A stretch of 64,000 bases of DNA from Pedobacter hartonius. GTDB taxonomy: Bacteria > Bacteroidota > Bacteroidia > Sphingobacteriales > Sphingobacteriaceae. Numbering within the stretch: position 1 is the stretch's first letter; every line of letters starts with the position of its first letter. The stretch spans positions 1 through 64,000 of the forward strand of contig NZ_FNRA01000015.1 in assembly GCF_900107535.1 (NCBI RefSeq), in the 5' to 3' direction. Positions 1 through 7,375 of this stretch are shown one piece after another. A program made the translations under genes and the position numbers. Under the pieces are notes generated by a model. That model saw only the letters and a program-made list of their open reading frames with translations, did not search any database and had not been told where the DNA came from.

Positions 1-34
1 ACTCCTTCGGGTATGCTTTTCTCTCTCGTGACAT
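1..34 (-). CDS. IS3-family transposase OrfA, first 11 codons only
   Basis: The minus-strand frame begins MSRERKAYPKE at position 34 and runs off the window. This start resembles the basic N-terminus of IS3-family OrfA proteins, the DNA-binding partner made ahead of the OrfB integrase. Eleven residues are too few for a firm family call; the nearby terminus-like sequence is the main support. Confidence 0.4.
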   Translation of the reverse strand, partial: MSRERKAYPKE

Positions 35-104
35 AATTTCTGTTAAGGTATGTAAATCCCTTAACTCCGTGTCTACTCAAATATAGCAAGTCCAGGGTTT
101 GACA
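1..104 (-). mobile_element. End of an IS3-type insertion sequence, cut by the window
   Basis: Read on the minus strand, the segment starts with TGTCAAACCCTGGACTTG, has an AT-rich leader, then an ATG at position 34 opening a reading frame that looks like the start of an IS3-family OrfA transposase. A TG...CA boundary is usual for this family, so I place the element edge near position 104. Only the left end is inside the window, so neither the second inverted repeat nor a target-site duplication can be checked. The assignment rests on the protein start and the terminus style and is moderately sure. Confidence 0.5.
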
Positions 105-153
105 ATGTCCCAATTGTATATTAAATTTGGGGAACGGCTTAAAGCCTTTGGCG

Positions 154-199
154 ACTTCTTCTTAGGTGGAGGCTGATCCGCCTCCACCTAAGAAGAAGT
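154..199. repeat. Perfect 20-bp inverted repeat (hairpin)
   Basis: Positions 154-173 and 180-199 are exact reverse complements around a 6-nt loop TGATCC. The hairpin lies 15 nt past the stop of the histidine kinase gene (minus strand) and 50 bp from the IS edge. No T-tract follows it on either strand, so it is a poor classical Rho-independent terminator; it could be an mRNA 3' stabiliser, a factor-assisted terminator, or a repeat left by a mobile element. Confidence 0.75.
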
Positions 200-213
200 G
201 GTGTTGACACAGT

Positions 214-2772
214 TCACTTTACACTTCCTAAAGGCAGGCTAAAATAAAAAGTTGAACCCTTACCAATCGTACTATCTATCCATATTTTTCCTTCGTGTCT
301 TCGTATAATTTCAGCGCATATATATAATCCTATCCCGAATCCAGCGATAGTTTTTGATTCCTGATTGTCAACCCGGTAAAACCTGTCGAATAATTTTATC
401 GCGTCTTGTTGTCGTATTCCTTCACCTTCATCTTTGACACCTACACGGACATTCCCCTCAATTTCCTCACAAAATATCTGTATTTTCTTACCTGTTTGAG
501 AATATTTTATGGCATTGCTTAGAAAATTATTAATTACCTGTCCAATTTTATTCATATCGGCATGAACACTAATAGCCCGGCAATCAGCAATTTCTATTAC
601 ATGGGTAAGCGTTGTGAGCTGCACATCCTTACCGATTTCATCAACCACATCGCTCAAGTTAAAAATTTCCTTGTGTAATGTTATTTTCCCGGCATCCATT
701 TCGGATACATTTAGAAATCCGTCTATGATGGATAACATCTTATTTACTTGTTTATCACCTTTCGCTAGTGCAGAAGTAGTAAATGGGTCTTCATTTTTTT
801 TATTTTTAATATTTAGTAACTGAAGATAGCCTTTCAAGGAGGTAAGAGGAGTTTTAAGCTCGTGGCTGACCATTGCGATAAAGTCGTTCTTACGTATTTC
901 ACCTTCTTTTTTTTCAGTTATATCAATTACAATCCCTGAAAAGTAGGCTGGCTTTTCATCGGAATCAAGTAAAAGTTTTCCTTTAGTTCTCAGCCAACGA
1001 TTTTGATTATCATTTTCTCGAATAATCTTATATTCTACATCAAAAGTTTGAGTTTGCCTTAAGGCGTGTTCAAATTCTTCCTGCACTCTCGACCTATGCT
1101 CTGCAACTATCTGGGTGTTCATAGCTTCAAATGTCATTTCCTGATAGGTTGTAAATCCAAGTAAGTTCTTCAGATTGGCTGATGCCGTAAAATCATCCGT
1201 TTTTAGATCAACCTGCCAGGTATGTACTTCTGCTGCTTCTGTTGAAATCCGTAGCATCTCTTCAGATTTCAATAATAAGACTTTACTTTCCTCTAAACTA
1301 GTCATAGACTGTTGAAGGTATTCCTGAGTTATCGATAATTCTTCATTTGTATCACTTAATTCTTCATTTAACGTAGCGAGTTCTTCATTTGTAGTTGTTA
1401 ATTCCTCATTAATGGTCTGTAATTCCTCTTCGCTCTGCTCTAAAAAAATTCTTGCATTTACAAGTTCGGTAATATTAATTACGGTTGCAACAATGGATTC
1501 GACCTCTCCGAAAATGTCAAATAAAGGGACATATTTTGCGTTGATAATTAGATTCTTTTCTCCCTTATCCGTTGCAATTCTGACACCTATCTCAACTTGC
1601 TCAACAGTTTTGCCGCTGTCAAAAATACCTTCCAATAATTCGGGGAACTGTTGCCCGATTAATTCAGGAAATACAGCTAACAAAGGTTTTCCAAGTGCTT
1701 GGGATGGAGTTCGCCCCCAAATATTATACATTGGTTGATTGGCCAGTTCAATAATGAGTTCCCTGCCTTTGAAAATATTCATCCCAACGGTTGAATTGAG
1801 TACCATGTTTTCAAGTTTGCGCTCGGTAACCTCAATTTGCAATCTGGCATTTACCTGCTGGGTTACATCTGTGGCTACGATTAAAATACTTGTTGTTGCA
1901 TCATCAAGATTTTTTAGCGGGTGATAAACAAAATTAAAATATACGTCTTCATTCTGACCGTTTCTATTGAGCTGTGCCTTAAGTTCGTTCCCGTAGTATG
2001 GTTGGCCACTGGTGAACACATCATTAAGAATGCCCAGGAAGGGTTGCCCTTTCAGCTCTGGAATTGCCAAGTGTAAAGGAACACCTATTATCTTAGACGT
2101 TTTGCCCCATACTTCTAAAATTTTATCATTTGCAGATTCAATTATAAGTTGCTCGCCATTTAATACTCCTATAGCTACTGGTGCGTCGTTAACAATAAGG
2201 CGTGCACGGTATTCACTTTCTGCAAGCAGCAATTGAATTTGTTCCTGCTTTTCATTTTCCTCAATTGCTGATAACCGTAATTCTATATCGTCCATTGCAA
2301 GAGTGGCAAGTCCTTGAAGGATTATTTTATCTTGTTCAGTAAAGATTCGGGTTTTCTTATCAACAACACACAGAGTGCCTATCAGGAAGCCATCCGGAGT
2401 AGTAATTGGCGCTCCGGCATAGAATTTTAAACCAAAATCGCCCGCAACTAAAGGGTTTACCAATAAGCAAGGTTCCACAGTCGCATCCTCAAATACCGTG
2501 ACACCGGGACTGAGAACGGCTAAGGAACATAAGCTGACCCCCCTCGATGTACTTCTAACTTTACCCATCCCTACATTTGCCTTAAAATATACTTGTTCAG
2601 CATCAACAAGAGACACCATGGAAATAGGAACGCCAAATATTTGGGTAGCCAACTTTGCAATATGATCAAAAGCATTTTCGGGTGGTGTATCTAAAATTTT
2701 ATATCGTTTTAGTACCTCGATTCTTTGAAGATCATTTTCAGGAATAATATTTATTCCAAAGGTGTTTTCCAT
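214..2772 (-). CDS. Hybrid GAF/PAS sensor histidine kinase, soluble
   Basis: Predicted two-component sensor kinase of 852 residues that autophosphorylates a histidine and passes the phosphate to a response regulator not encoded next to it. Visible order: GAF domain (about 25-170), two PAS domains (about 190-305 and 320-435), a coiled coil rich in TNEEL heptads (about 440-500) that probably carries the signal, a third PAS/PAC (about 515-625), HisKA with the phospho-acceptor in SHELKTPL (H637), and HATPase_c with the N box NNFLSNAIKY (about 748), DEGEGI (about 781) and GFGIGL (about 811). No membrane segment or receiver domain is visible, so it should act in the cytoplasm. The ligand is unknown. 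The hairpin at 154-199 lies just past the stop. Confidence 0.93.
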   Translation of the reverse strand: MENTFGINIIPENDLQRIEVLKRYKILDTPPENAFDHIAKLATQIFGVPISMVSLVDAEQVYFKANVGMGKVRSTSRGVSLCSLAVLSPGVTVFEDATVEPCLLVNPLVAGDFGLKFYAGAPITTPDGFLIGTLCVVDKKTRIFTEQDKIILQGLATLAMDDIELRLSAIEENEKQEQIQLLLAESEYRARLIVNDAPVAIGVLNGEQLIIESANDKILEVWGKTSKIIGVPLHLAIPELKGQPFLGILNDVFTSGQPYYGNELKAQLNRNGQNEDVYFNFVYHPLKNLDDATTSILIVATDVTQQVNARLQIEVTERKLENMVLNSTVGMNIFKGRELIIELANQPMYNIWGRTPSQALGKPLLAVFPELIGQQFPELLEGIFDSGKTVEQVEIGVRIATDKGEKNLIINAKYVPLFDIFGEVESIVATVINITELVNARIFLEQSEEELQTINEELTTTNEELATLNEELSDTNEELSITQEYLQQSMTSLEESKVLLLKSEEMLRISTEAAEVHTWQVDLKTDDFTASANLKNLLGFTTYQEMTFEAMNTQIVAEHRSRVQEEFEHALRQTQTFDVEYKIIRENDNQNRWLRTKGKLLLDSDEKPAYFSGIVIDITEKKEGEIRKNDFIAMVSHELKTPLTSLKGYLQLLNIKNKKNEDPFTTSALAKGDKQVNKMLSIIDGFLNVSEMDAGKITLHKEIFNLSDVVDEIGKDVQLTTLTHVIEIADCRAISVHADMNKIGQVINNFLSNAIKYSQTGKKIQIFCEEIEGNVRVGVKDEGEGIRQQDAIKLFDRFYRVDNQESKTIAGFGIGLYICAEIIRRHEGKIWIDSTIGKGSTFYFSLPLGSVK

Positions 2773-2822
2773 TGTTGGATTTCGTTAAATCTGGCAAAAT
2801 TGCAGGGAGTGTTTAAAGGTAA

Positions 2823-3036
2823 ATATTTGTTTTAACATTCGTTCCTCTATGGATTATAATAGAACCTGCAAGAATGGCTTTGGCCAAAGTACTTACAGAA
2901 ATCAGTAGCCTTATCAAAGCGGGCAAAGTTACCCCAAAAAATTACACAGGTATTTGCATTTGATCAACTACCCGAGGCACAAGCTGCAGTGGAATCAGGA
3001 AGAGCAACTGGTAAGGTAGCAGTTGAAGTAAAATAA
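2823..3036 (+). pseudogene. Remnant of a zinc-type quinone oxidoreductase (MDR family), C-terminus only
   Basis: The frame covering position 2850 reads WIIIEPARMALAKV, then TEISSLIKAGKVTP; after a one-base shift near 2938-2943 the frame continues TQVFAFDQLPEAQAAVESG and ends RATGKVAVEVK at a TAA (3034-3036). This matches the usual ending of NADP-dependent medium-chain oxidoreductases (...L..LI.AGK..P.....F.L.....A...L.SG...GKVV...). The Rossmann core and start are missing, so it is a decayed fragment. It lies in a patch with other broken genes. Confidence 0.6.
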
Positions 3037-3299
3037 CAATAAGGTCGTAGCAGCCTCAATAAATTTTTGTAAACATATCAAATTTATAAAATCAATGAAT
3101 ACAGATCAAACAGCAAAAGGCTTGGTCAAAGCTTTAACGTAGCAGAAAATCAACACCTTAGAAACATTTTACGGGTTGTTCAGTAGCAACCAACACTCAC
3201 GGCAAGCCGGATAAGGTTTGGAAAATTATTCCATATCAACAGGTAAGGATGACAGAAATGTACTACCTTGCTATGGTATCCATTAATTTTTAGAGACCG
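3037..3299. other. Non-coding or decayed stretch
   Basis: No intact gene is seen. A short frame starting MNTDQTAKGLVKALT at 3095 stops at once; the bases beyond it would continue QKINTLETFYGLF, which suggests a further decayed gene that I cannot identify. Confidence 0.4.
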
Positions 3300-3533
3300 A
3301 TGCAATATATATACGAAGACCATTACAGGGGAAAAATAAGAAAGCTACTGATCCTGACGCCCGGGGAAGGAAGTGATTACAGGGTATTCCATGATTCAGA
3401 TTTCCTCGGTTCGATAAAACCGGTGAATACCGGAAATGATGGTACCATCTGGAAAACCGAATATAATATACTGAAGCCAATCGCTGTTAAGATCGGGGAG
3501 TATATCGAATCCTGTATTGATACACCACAATAA
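3300..3533 (+). CDS. Small hypothetical protein, 77 aa
   Basis: An intact 77-residue frame with a balanced soluble composition, starting MQYIYEDHYRGKIRKL and ending ESCIDTPQ. It has no signal peptide, membrane segment or motif that I recognise. It sits between two broken genes and stops 10 bp before the ATG of the frameshifted tautomerase. No clear ribosome-binding site precedes it. The antisense frame over the same bases is rich in Arg, Phe and Cys and looks like a shadow. Function unknown. Confidence 0.45.
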   Translation: MQYIYEDHYRGKIRKLLILTPGEGSDYRVFHDSDFLGSIKPVNTGNDGTIWKTEYNILKPIAVKIGEYIESCIDTPQ

Positions 3534-3543
3534 ACCTCCACAG

Positions 3544-3925
3544 ATGCCTTATCTACAGCTTGATACTAATGAGAAATACACATTGGAAACGAAGCAGCAC
3601 CTTGCCAAAACTTTGGGTGCCATCTTCGCCAGGTTTATGCATGCTGATATTAAAAGGATAACGGTTGCTATTGGGCGAAGGGTCAGTTTGGCGTTGTACT
3701 GATGACGAACCTTATCCCTCCGCATTACTGATGTGTGATATCAGGGAGGGGCGCCCTCCGGAGATGCGTGCAGAACTTGCAGAAGCACTGATCAGTGCCT
3801 GTGTGGAAATTCTTGGGTTATGTATTGAGCAACTTAATGTAGAGTTTACCCAGCATAAAGGTGACGAAATGTATCACCCTATGCTCGGAGGGCTGAGTGA
3901 CGACTGGACCCCTGATGAGAAATAG
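3544..3925 (+). pseudogene. Tautomerase-family protein, frameshifted
   Basis: The first frame starts MPYLQLDTNEKYTLETK, with Pro right after Met as in 4-oxalocrotonate tautomerase-like enzymes, where Pro1 is the catalytic base, and reads to RITVAI near 3672. The protein then continues one frame over as LGEGSVWRCTDDEPYPSALL and ends at 3925 (DDWTPDEK). The two halves make a plausible tautomerase of about 128 residues. No full-length product is expected unless the ribosome shifts; no slippery heptamer is seen at the junction. The upstream ATG at 3517 would add MIHHNKPPQ and hide Pro1, so 3544 is preferred. Confidence 0.75.
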
Positions 3926-4058
3926 TTTATTCATTCATACATAACGAAATTTATTAGAGGCTTTTGCGTTAATAATACTATGAAACTATACTTATGATTA
4001 AGTAATTATATGCTGTATTTAATTATACGAGGAATGCCATAATATAAATTAACACTGT

Positions 4059-5012
4059 ATGAAGACTTTGAATATCTCAAGATGGATTTTGGCCCTGCTG
4101 CTGATTTCTTTGTCAATATTTTACATTTGTTTATCCACAGGTAATCATAGCAAGATTCCATACCTTGCTTCAAGGTTTAAATCAGAATTAAGTCTGACGG
4201 GCGATTATAACTCATTGATCACAGTGAAGGATACGGTGGTTCATTTGCGTGAATCCATACATTTTAAAAAAAGTACATTGGACACCTTTGTAAAGAACCA
4301 GTATATCAGAAAAAATATGGTGGGACCGAAGAACCGGAAGAAATCTGCCGACCAGGGAAGCAATGTCGTTGATTCAATCGATTTTTTTCAGTCCGTAAGA
4401 GAATCATACATTGCATCCTTAGTAAACAGGGGTTGGATACAGAGTCCAACTAATCCCAGCGATTACCTGTTGAAAAGGGAACGTAACATACCTTACAAAA
4501 TCAGATTTTTAACAAAAACGCAGGTCGTTTCTGTCCCTCTTCTTTTTACAGCAAAAAATACTGATTCTGTAAAAAAAGCGAACCTGAATAAAACACTGGT
4601 AAAGTTTGCATCGTCGTCAATTGTAAATTATATTTTATCGCCTGAATCTGTGATCTCTCTGGTAGCGAAAAAAGGAAGTGTTCTTGAAACCTATCCTGAT
4701 GCCAAAAGACAAAATTTACTGGACAAAGAGGAAAACGAGATTTTTCATTTTCTGCCAAATGATATCAATGGTGATGTTTTGAATCAACATGCCGGCAGAT
4801 CTACCATCATCAACCTGAAACTGCTAAATCCATATTATAATAATTTTATCGGTAATATCCTGCTGGACTGGTCGGTCACAAAAATTCTATCCTGGACCTT
4901 TACTGCACTAATGGCCCTTTTTGCTGATAAACTCAAGAAAATATTTCTGAACCCACTGGTGGATAAGGCTCTCGCCTATTTTAAGCCTCGAAAGGTCAGC
5001 AAGCCAAAATAG
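4059..5012 (+). CDS. Membrane-anchored protein of unknown function, 317 aa
   Basis: I do not recognise this protein. It has one hydrophobic N-terminal helix (about 8-28) that could be an anchor or uncleaved signal, a polar central region of about 230 residues with a basic stretch MVGPKNRKKSADQ, and a second hydrophobic or amphipathic region (about 262-292) before a basic tail. That points to an envelope protein with most of its mass outside the cytoplasm and the C-terminus near the membrane. It stops 27 bp before the EcsC-family gene on the same strand, so the two may be co-transcribed. Confidence 0.7.
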   Translation: MKTLNISRWILALLLISLSIFYICLSTGNHSKIPYLASRFKSELSLTGDYNSLITVKDTVVHLRESIHFKKSTLDTFVKNQYIRKNMVGPKNRKKSADQGSNVVDSIDFFQSVRESYIASLVNRGWIQSPTNPSDYLLKRERNIPYKIRFLTKTQVVSVPLLFTAKNTDSVKKANLNKTLVKFASSSIVNYILSPESVISLVAKKGSVLETYPDAKRQNLLDKEENEIFHFLPNDINGDVLNQHAGRSTIINLKLLNPYYNNFIGNILLDWSVTKILSWTFTALMALFADKLKKIFLNPLVDKALAYFKPRKVSKPK

Positions 5013-5039
5013 AGGCTTGGTTTTTGTTATTTTGTGGGT

Positions 5040-5780
5040 ATGACACCTTACGAAGATCAGGCCTACATGCAATTACAGTTTTGGCAATTAAAAATGCTGA
5101 AGAAACCATCGTTTACTGATCGCGTATCCAAGAATGTGCAGGATAAGATTAATATGGTCATTCCTGAAAAAGTACATGATGTGATTACTTTAACCATTGA
5201 GAATATGATCAAGGCAGTATTATTTGGTGCGAAATACACCACTAGTAAGTCTCCGGACCAAACAGCCTCTCTGCAGCTTCGCGAATCCCATGTCAAAAAA
5301 CAGATCAGCTTTTATCAGAAAACAGCGAGCCTGGAAGGCGCTGTTACCGGTGCCGGAGGTATTTTACTTGGCCTTGCAGATTTTCCTCTGTTGCTTAGCA
5401 TCAAGCTGAAAATGGTTTTTGATATTGCCTCATTGTACGGCTTTGATGTAAAGGACTATAAAGAAAGACTCTACCTTTTATATCTCTTTCAGCTTGCTTT
5501 TTCCAGTCAGCACCACCGGAATGATGTCTATCAGATTGTATCAGGCTGGCAGGGGTACAGCAATTCACTGCCTGACGATGTAACTGCATTCGACTGGAGG
5601 AAATTTCAGCAGGAATACCGTGATTATATTGATCTTTCGAAAATGGCTCAGCTGCTTCCCGTTATAGGCGCGGCAGTAGGTGCAATTGCAAACTATAAAC
5701 TTATCGCACAACTTGGTGATACTGCTATGAATGGTTACAGAATGCGCAGGCTAAGCCAGCTAAAAATACTAAAGGGGTAA
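5040..5780 (+). CDS. EcsC-family protein
   Basis: The 246-residue protein matches the EcsC family: a charged N-terminal helix region, a Gly-rich hydrophobic core around residues 100-130 (GAVTGAGGILLGLADFP), and a later segment of the type LPVIGAAVGAIANYKL that ends the domain. EcsC is named after a protein linked to the Bacillus Ecs ABC exporter, but its biochemical role is not settled; no transporter genes are adjacent here. I start it at ATG 5040; a GTG two codons upstream (5034) is in frame. It follows the membrane-anchored unknown gene closely. Confidence 0.8.
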   Translation: MTPYEDQAYMQLQFWQLKMLKKPSFTDRVSKNVQDKINMVIPEKVHDVITLTIENMIKAVLFGAKYTTSKSPDQTASLQLRESHVKKQISFYQKTASLEGAVTGAGGILLGLADFPLLLSIKLKMVFDIASLYGFDVKDYKERLYLLYLFQLAFSSQHHRNDVYQIVSGWQGYSNSLPDDVTAFDWRKFQQEYRDYIDLSKMAQLLPVIGAAVGAIANYKLIAQLGDTAMNGYRMRRLSQLKILKG

Positions 5781-5820
5781 ACATCCTTCGGGTTCCGGTA
5801 AGTATAAAAGTTCCATGTTG

Positions 5821-6159
5821 TTACTTCAGGAAATCTTCCCTGTGCGGACTGAAGACGTCTACCAATATTCCGGCTTCCATACAAACTACACCATGGATCG
5901 CATTTGGCATCACATAGAACCCATCGCCCTGGTTCAGCGTTTTCTTTTCGCCGGCTATACTTGCTTCAAAGGCACCGCTTTCCACATAACTGATCTGTGT
6001 ATGAGGGTGCTGGTGAAATACTCCGATAGCACCTTGTTCAAACTTCACTTTTACCATCATTACACGGTTATCATATCCAAACACCTGACGCTGGATTCCA
6101 TCGCCCAGGTCCTGCCATTCAGTTTCTGCAGCAATCTGGAATACATTACTTTGTATCAT
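5821..6159 (-). CDS. Cupin-domain protein
   Basis: A 112-residue single-domain cupin. Motif 1 is visible as HQHPHTQISYVESG (metal-ligand His residues and Glu) and motif 2 as GDGFYVMPNAIHG. Such small beta-barrels bind a divalent metal and serve as isomerases, dioxygenases or sensor domains; nothing here fixes the substrate. It lies 13 bp downstream of the ElaA-like acetyltransferase on the same strand, so the two probably form one transcript. Confidence 0.85.
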   Translation of the reverse strand: MIQSNVFQIAAETEWQDLGDGIQRQVFGYDNRVMMVKVKFEQGAIGVFHQHPHTQISYVESGAFEASIAGEKKTLNQGDGFYVMPNAIHGVVCMEAGILVDVFSPHREDFLK

Positions 6160-6172
6160 ATCTTATCTAAAA

Positions 6173-6625
6173 TTAATTGGCTCTCCTGATCATATGTACA
6201 TGATCAATTCCGTCCTCCTCATAAAAATCATCTTCACTTACAAAGCCGAACGACTCATAAAAAGCTTTTAAATATATCTGTGCACCTATTTTTATCGGTT
6301 TGTTCCCGTGCAGGCGTATACAGTTCTCTATTCCAAGCTTTACCAGCTGCTTGCCAAATCCTTTTCCCCTGGCTGCAGGACTGCTCACGATCCTGCCGAT
6401 TGAAGGCTCTGCAAAAGCTATTCCGGCAGGAACTATCCTCGCGTAGGCCGTGAGTTCCTTATTTTGATATAACATCAGGTGCTGACTGACCTGATCATTA
6501 TTATCCATGTCCAGGAATACACAGTTCTGCTCCACAACAAAAATCTCGCTTCTTAACCTGAGTATGGCATAAAGTTCCTTTGCGGTCAATGATTCAAAGG
6601 GTTTGCATATTTCCGTAAATTCCAT
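6173..6625 (-). CDS. GNAT acetyltransferase, ElaA-like
   Basis: A 150-residue GNAT-fold protein with the acetyl-CoA pyrophosphate-binding loop SPAARGKGFGKQL and the ElaA-type opening (LYAILRLRSEIFVVEQNC) and ending (YESFGFVSEDDFYEEDGIDH). ElaA-like enzymes transfer an acetyl group from acetyl-CoA to an amine; the acceptor is not known. Length agrees with the family. First gene of a two-gene unit with the cupin. Confidence 0.88.
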   Translation of the reverse strand: MEFTEICKPFESLTAKELYAILRLRSEIFVVEQNCVFLDMDNNDQVSQHLMLYQNKELTAYARIVPAGIAFAEPSIGRIVSSPAARGKGFGKQLVKLGIENCIRLHGNKPIKIGAQIYLKAFYESFGFVSEDDFYEEDGIDHVHMIRRAN

Positions 6626-6892
6626 TTTTATAAATTATCGCTATTTTTCTGCATTGAGCACTTTATCATTCTTTCAATTCAATTGTTCCCGAATAACGGG
6701 TTTTATATCATTATTTGCAAAATCTTTAAATACATTGGGCATATTTTGTATTGCTTAAAAGAATTCCTGAAGGCTATTTCATTGCATAAAGGAATGTATT
6801 ACACCTGCGTATAATTACCTCAGTAAATCTGTCATTTTTATTAAAATATATATCTTTTGCAATAATATTGTGCATAATTCGTATTTATATAA
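6626..6892. other. AT-rich intergenic region
   Basis: AT-rich spacer holding the divergent upstream regions of the ElaA-like gene (minus) and the chorismate mutase unit (plus). No exact TAnnTTTG box is found; TATATCTTTTGC near 6848-6859 is a near miss for plus-strand transcription. No RNA gene or repeat is seen. Confidence 0.4.
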
Positions 6893-6985
6893 ATGTTTGA
6901 CCTGAAGAAATCATATCATGAACCTGCCGAAGACAAAATAGTCTTTGCTGCAGACTTTAAAAACCATCGAAAAAAATGCAAATGA
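6893..6985 (+). CDS. Possible 30-codon leader ORF ahead of chorismate mutase
   Basis: A short frame MFDLKKSYHEPAEDKIVFAA... of 30 codons ends in a TGA that overlaps the second in-frame ATG of the chorismate mutase gene as ATGA. This is a classic translational-coupling arrangement, but the peptide is short, no strong ribosome-binding site precedes it, and it may be chance. It has Phe and Tyr codons but no run of them, so an attenuation leader is only a weak guess. Confidence 0.2.
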   Translation: MFDLKKSYHEPAEDKIVFAADFKNHRKKCK

Positions 6986-7350
6986 AAAAATATAATTATA
7001 TTATAGCTGTTCTACTTAGTTGTCAAGGAAGTATTTACGCGCAATCTGTCCCAGTGAAAAAACAAGAAACAAAAGATATGACTTTGGAAATGTACCGTAA
7101 ACAGATCGATTCCCTGGATAAAACGTTGATCGAGGTACTAGGTAAAAGAGAAAGAGTAGTGAAAGAGATTGGTATTTATAAAGCCAAACACAATATTCCT
7201 CCATTACAGGCCGCGCGCTTTCAGCAGGTTTTAGATAGGGGAATTGCAGCAGGAGATAAAGAAGGACTGTCAGCAGAGCTGATTACGGAAGTGTTGAATG
7301 CGGTTCATAAAGAGAGCCTGCGCATTGAAGAGGAACTGAAGCATAAATAG
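6982..7350 (+). CDS. Exported AroQ-type chorismate mutase
   Basis: Chorismate mutase turns chorismate into prephenate. The all-helical AroQ fold is supported by residue spacing (numbered from the upstream ATG 6976): R41, R58, K69, R81, S114 and E118 keep the exact spacing of E. coli R11, R28, K39, R51, S84 and Q88. The residue matching E. coli D48 is Gln (Q78). The N-terminus is a signal sequence, either cleaved after SIYA or lipidated at LLSC (C16), so the enzyme should be exported. It is a stand-alone domain, not fused to prephenate dehydratase. Start 6982 gives MKKYNYII; 6976 adds two residues. Confidence 0.85.
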   Translation: MKKYNYIIAVLLSCQGSIYAQSVPVKKQETKDMTLEMYRKQIDSLDKTLIEVLGKRERVVKEIGIYKAKHNIPPLQAARFQQVLDRGIAAGDKEGLSAELITEVLNAVHKESLRIEEELKHK

Positions 7351-7375
7351 TGGCTTGTGTACAGGACATTTTGTT

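Noticed and set aside
3640-3690. Programmed frameshift in the tautomerase
   Set aside because: No slippery heptamer, stem-loop or internal Shine-Dalgarno is seen at the junction; a deletion fits better.
5815-6189. 124-residue open frame antisense to the cupin gene
   Set aside because: His/Tyr/Phe-rich shadow; the minus-strand cupin has clear metal-binding motifs.
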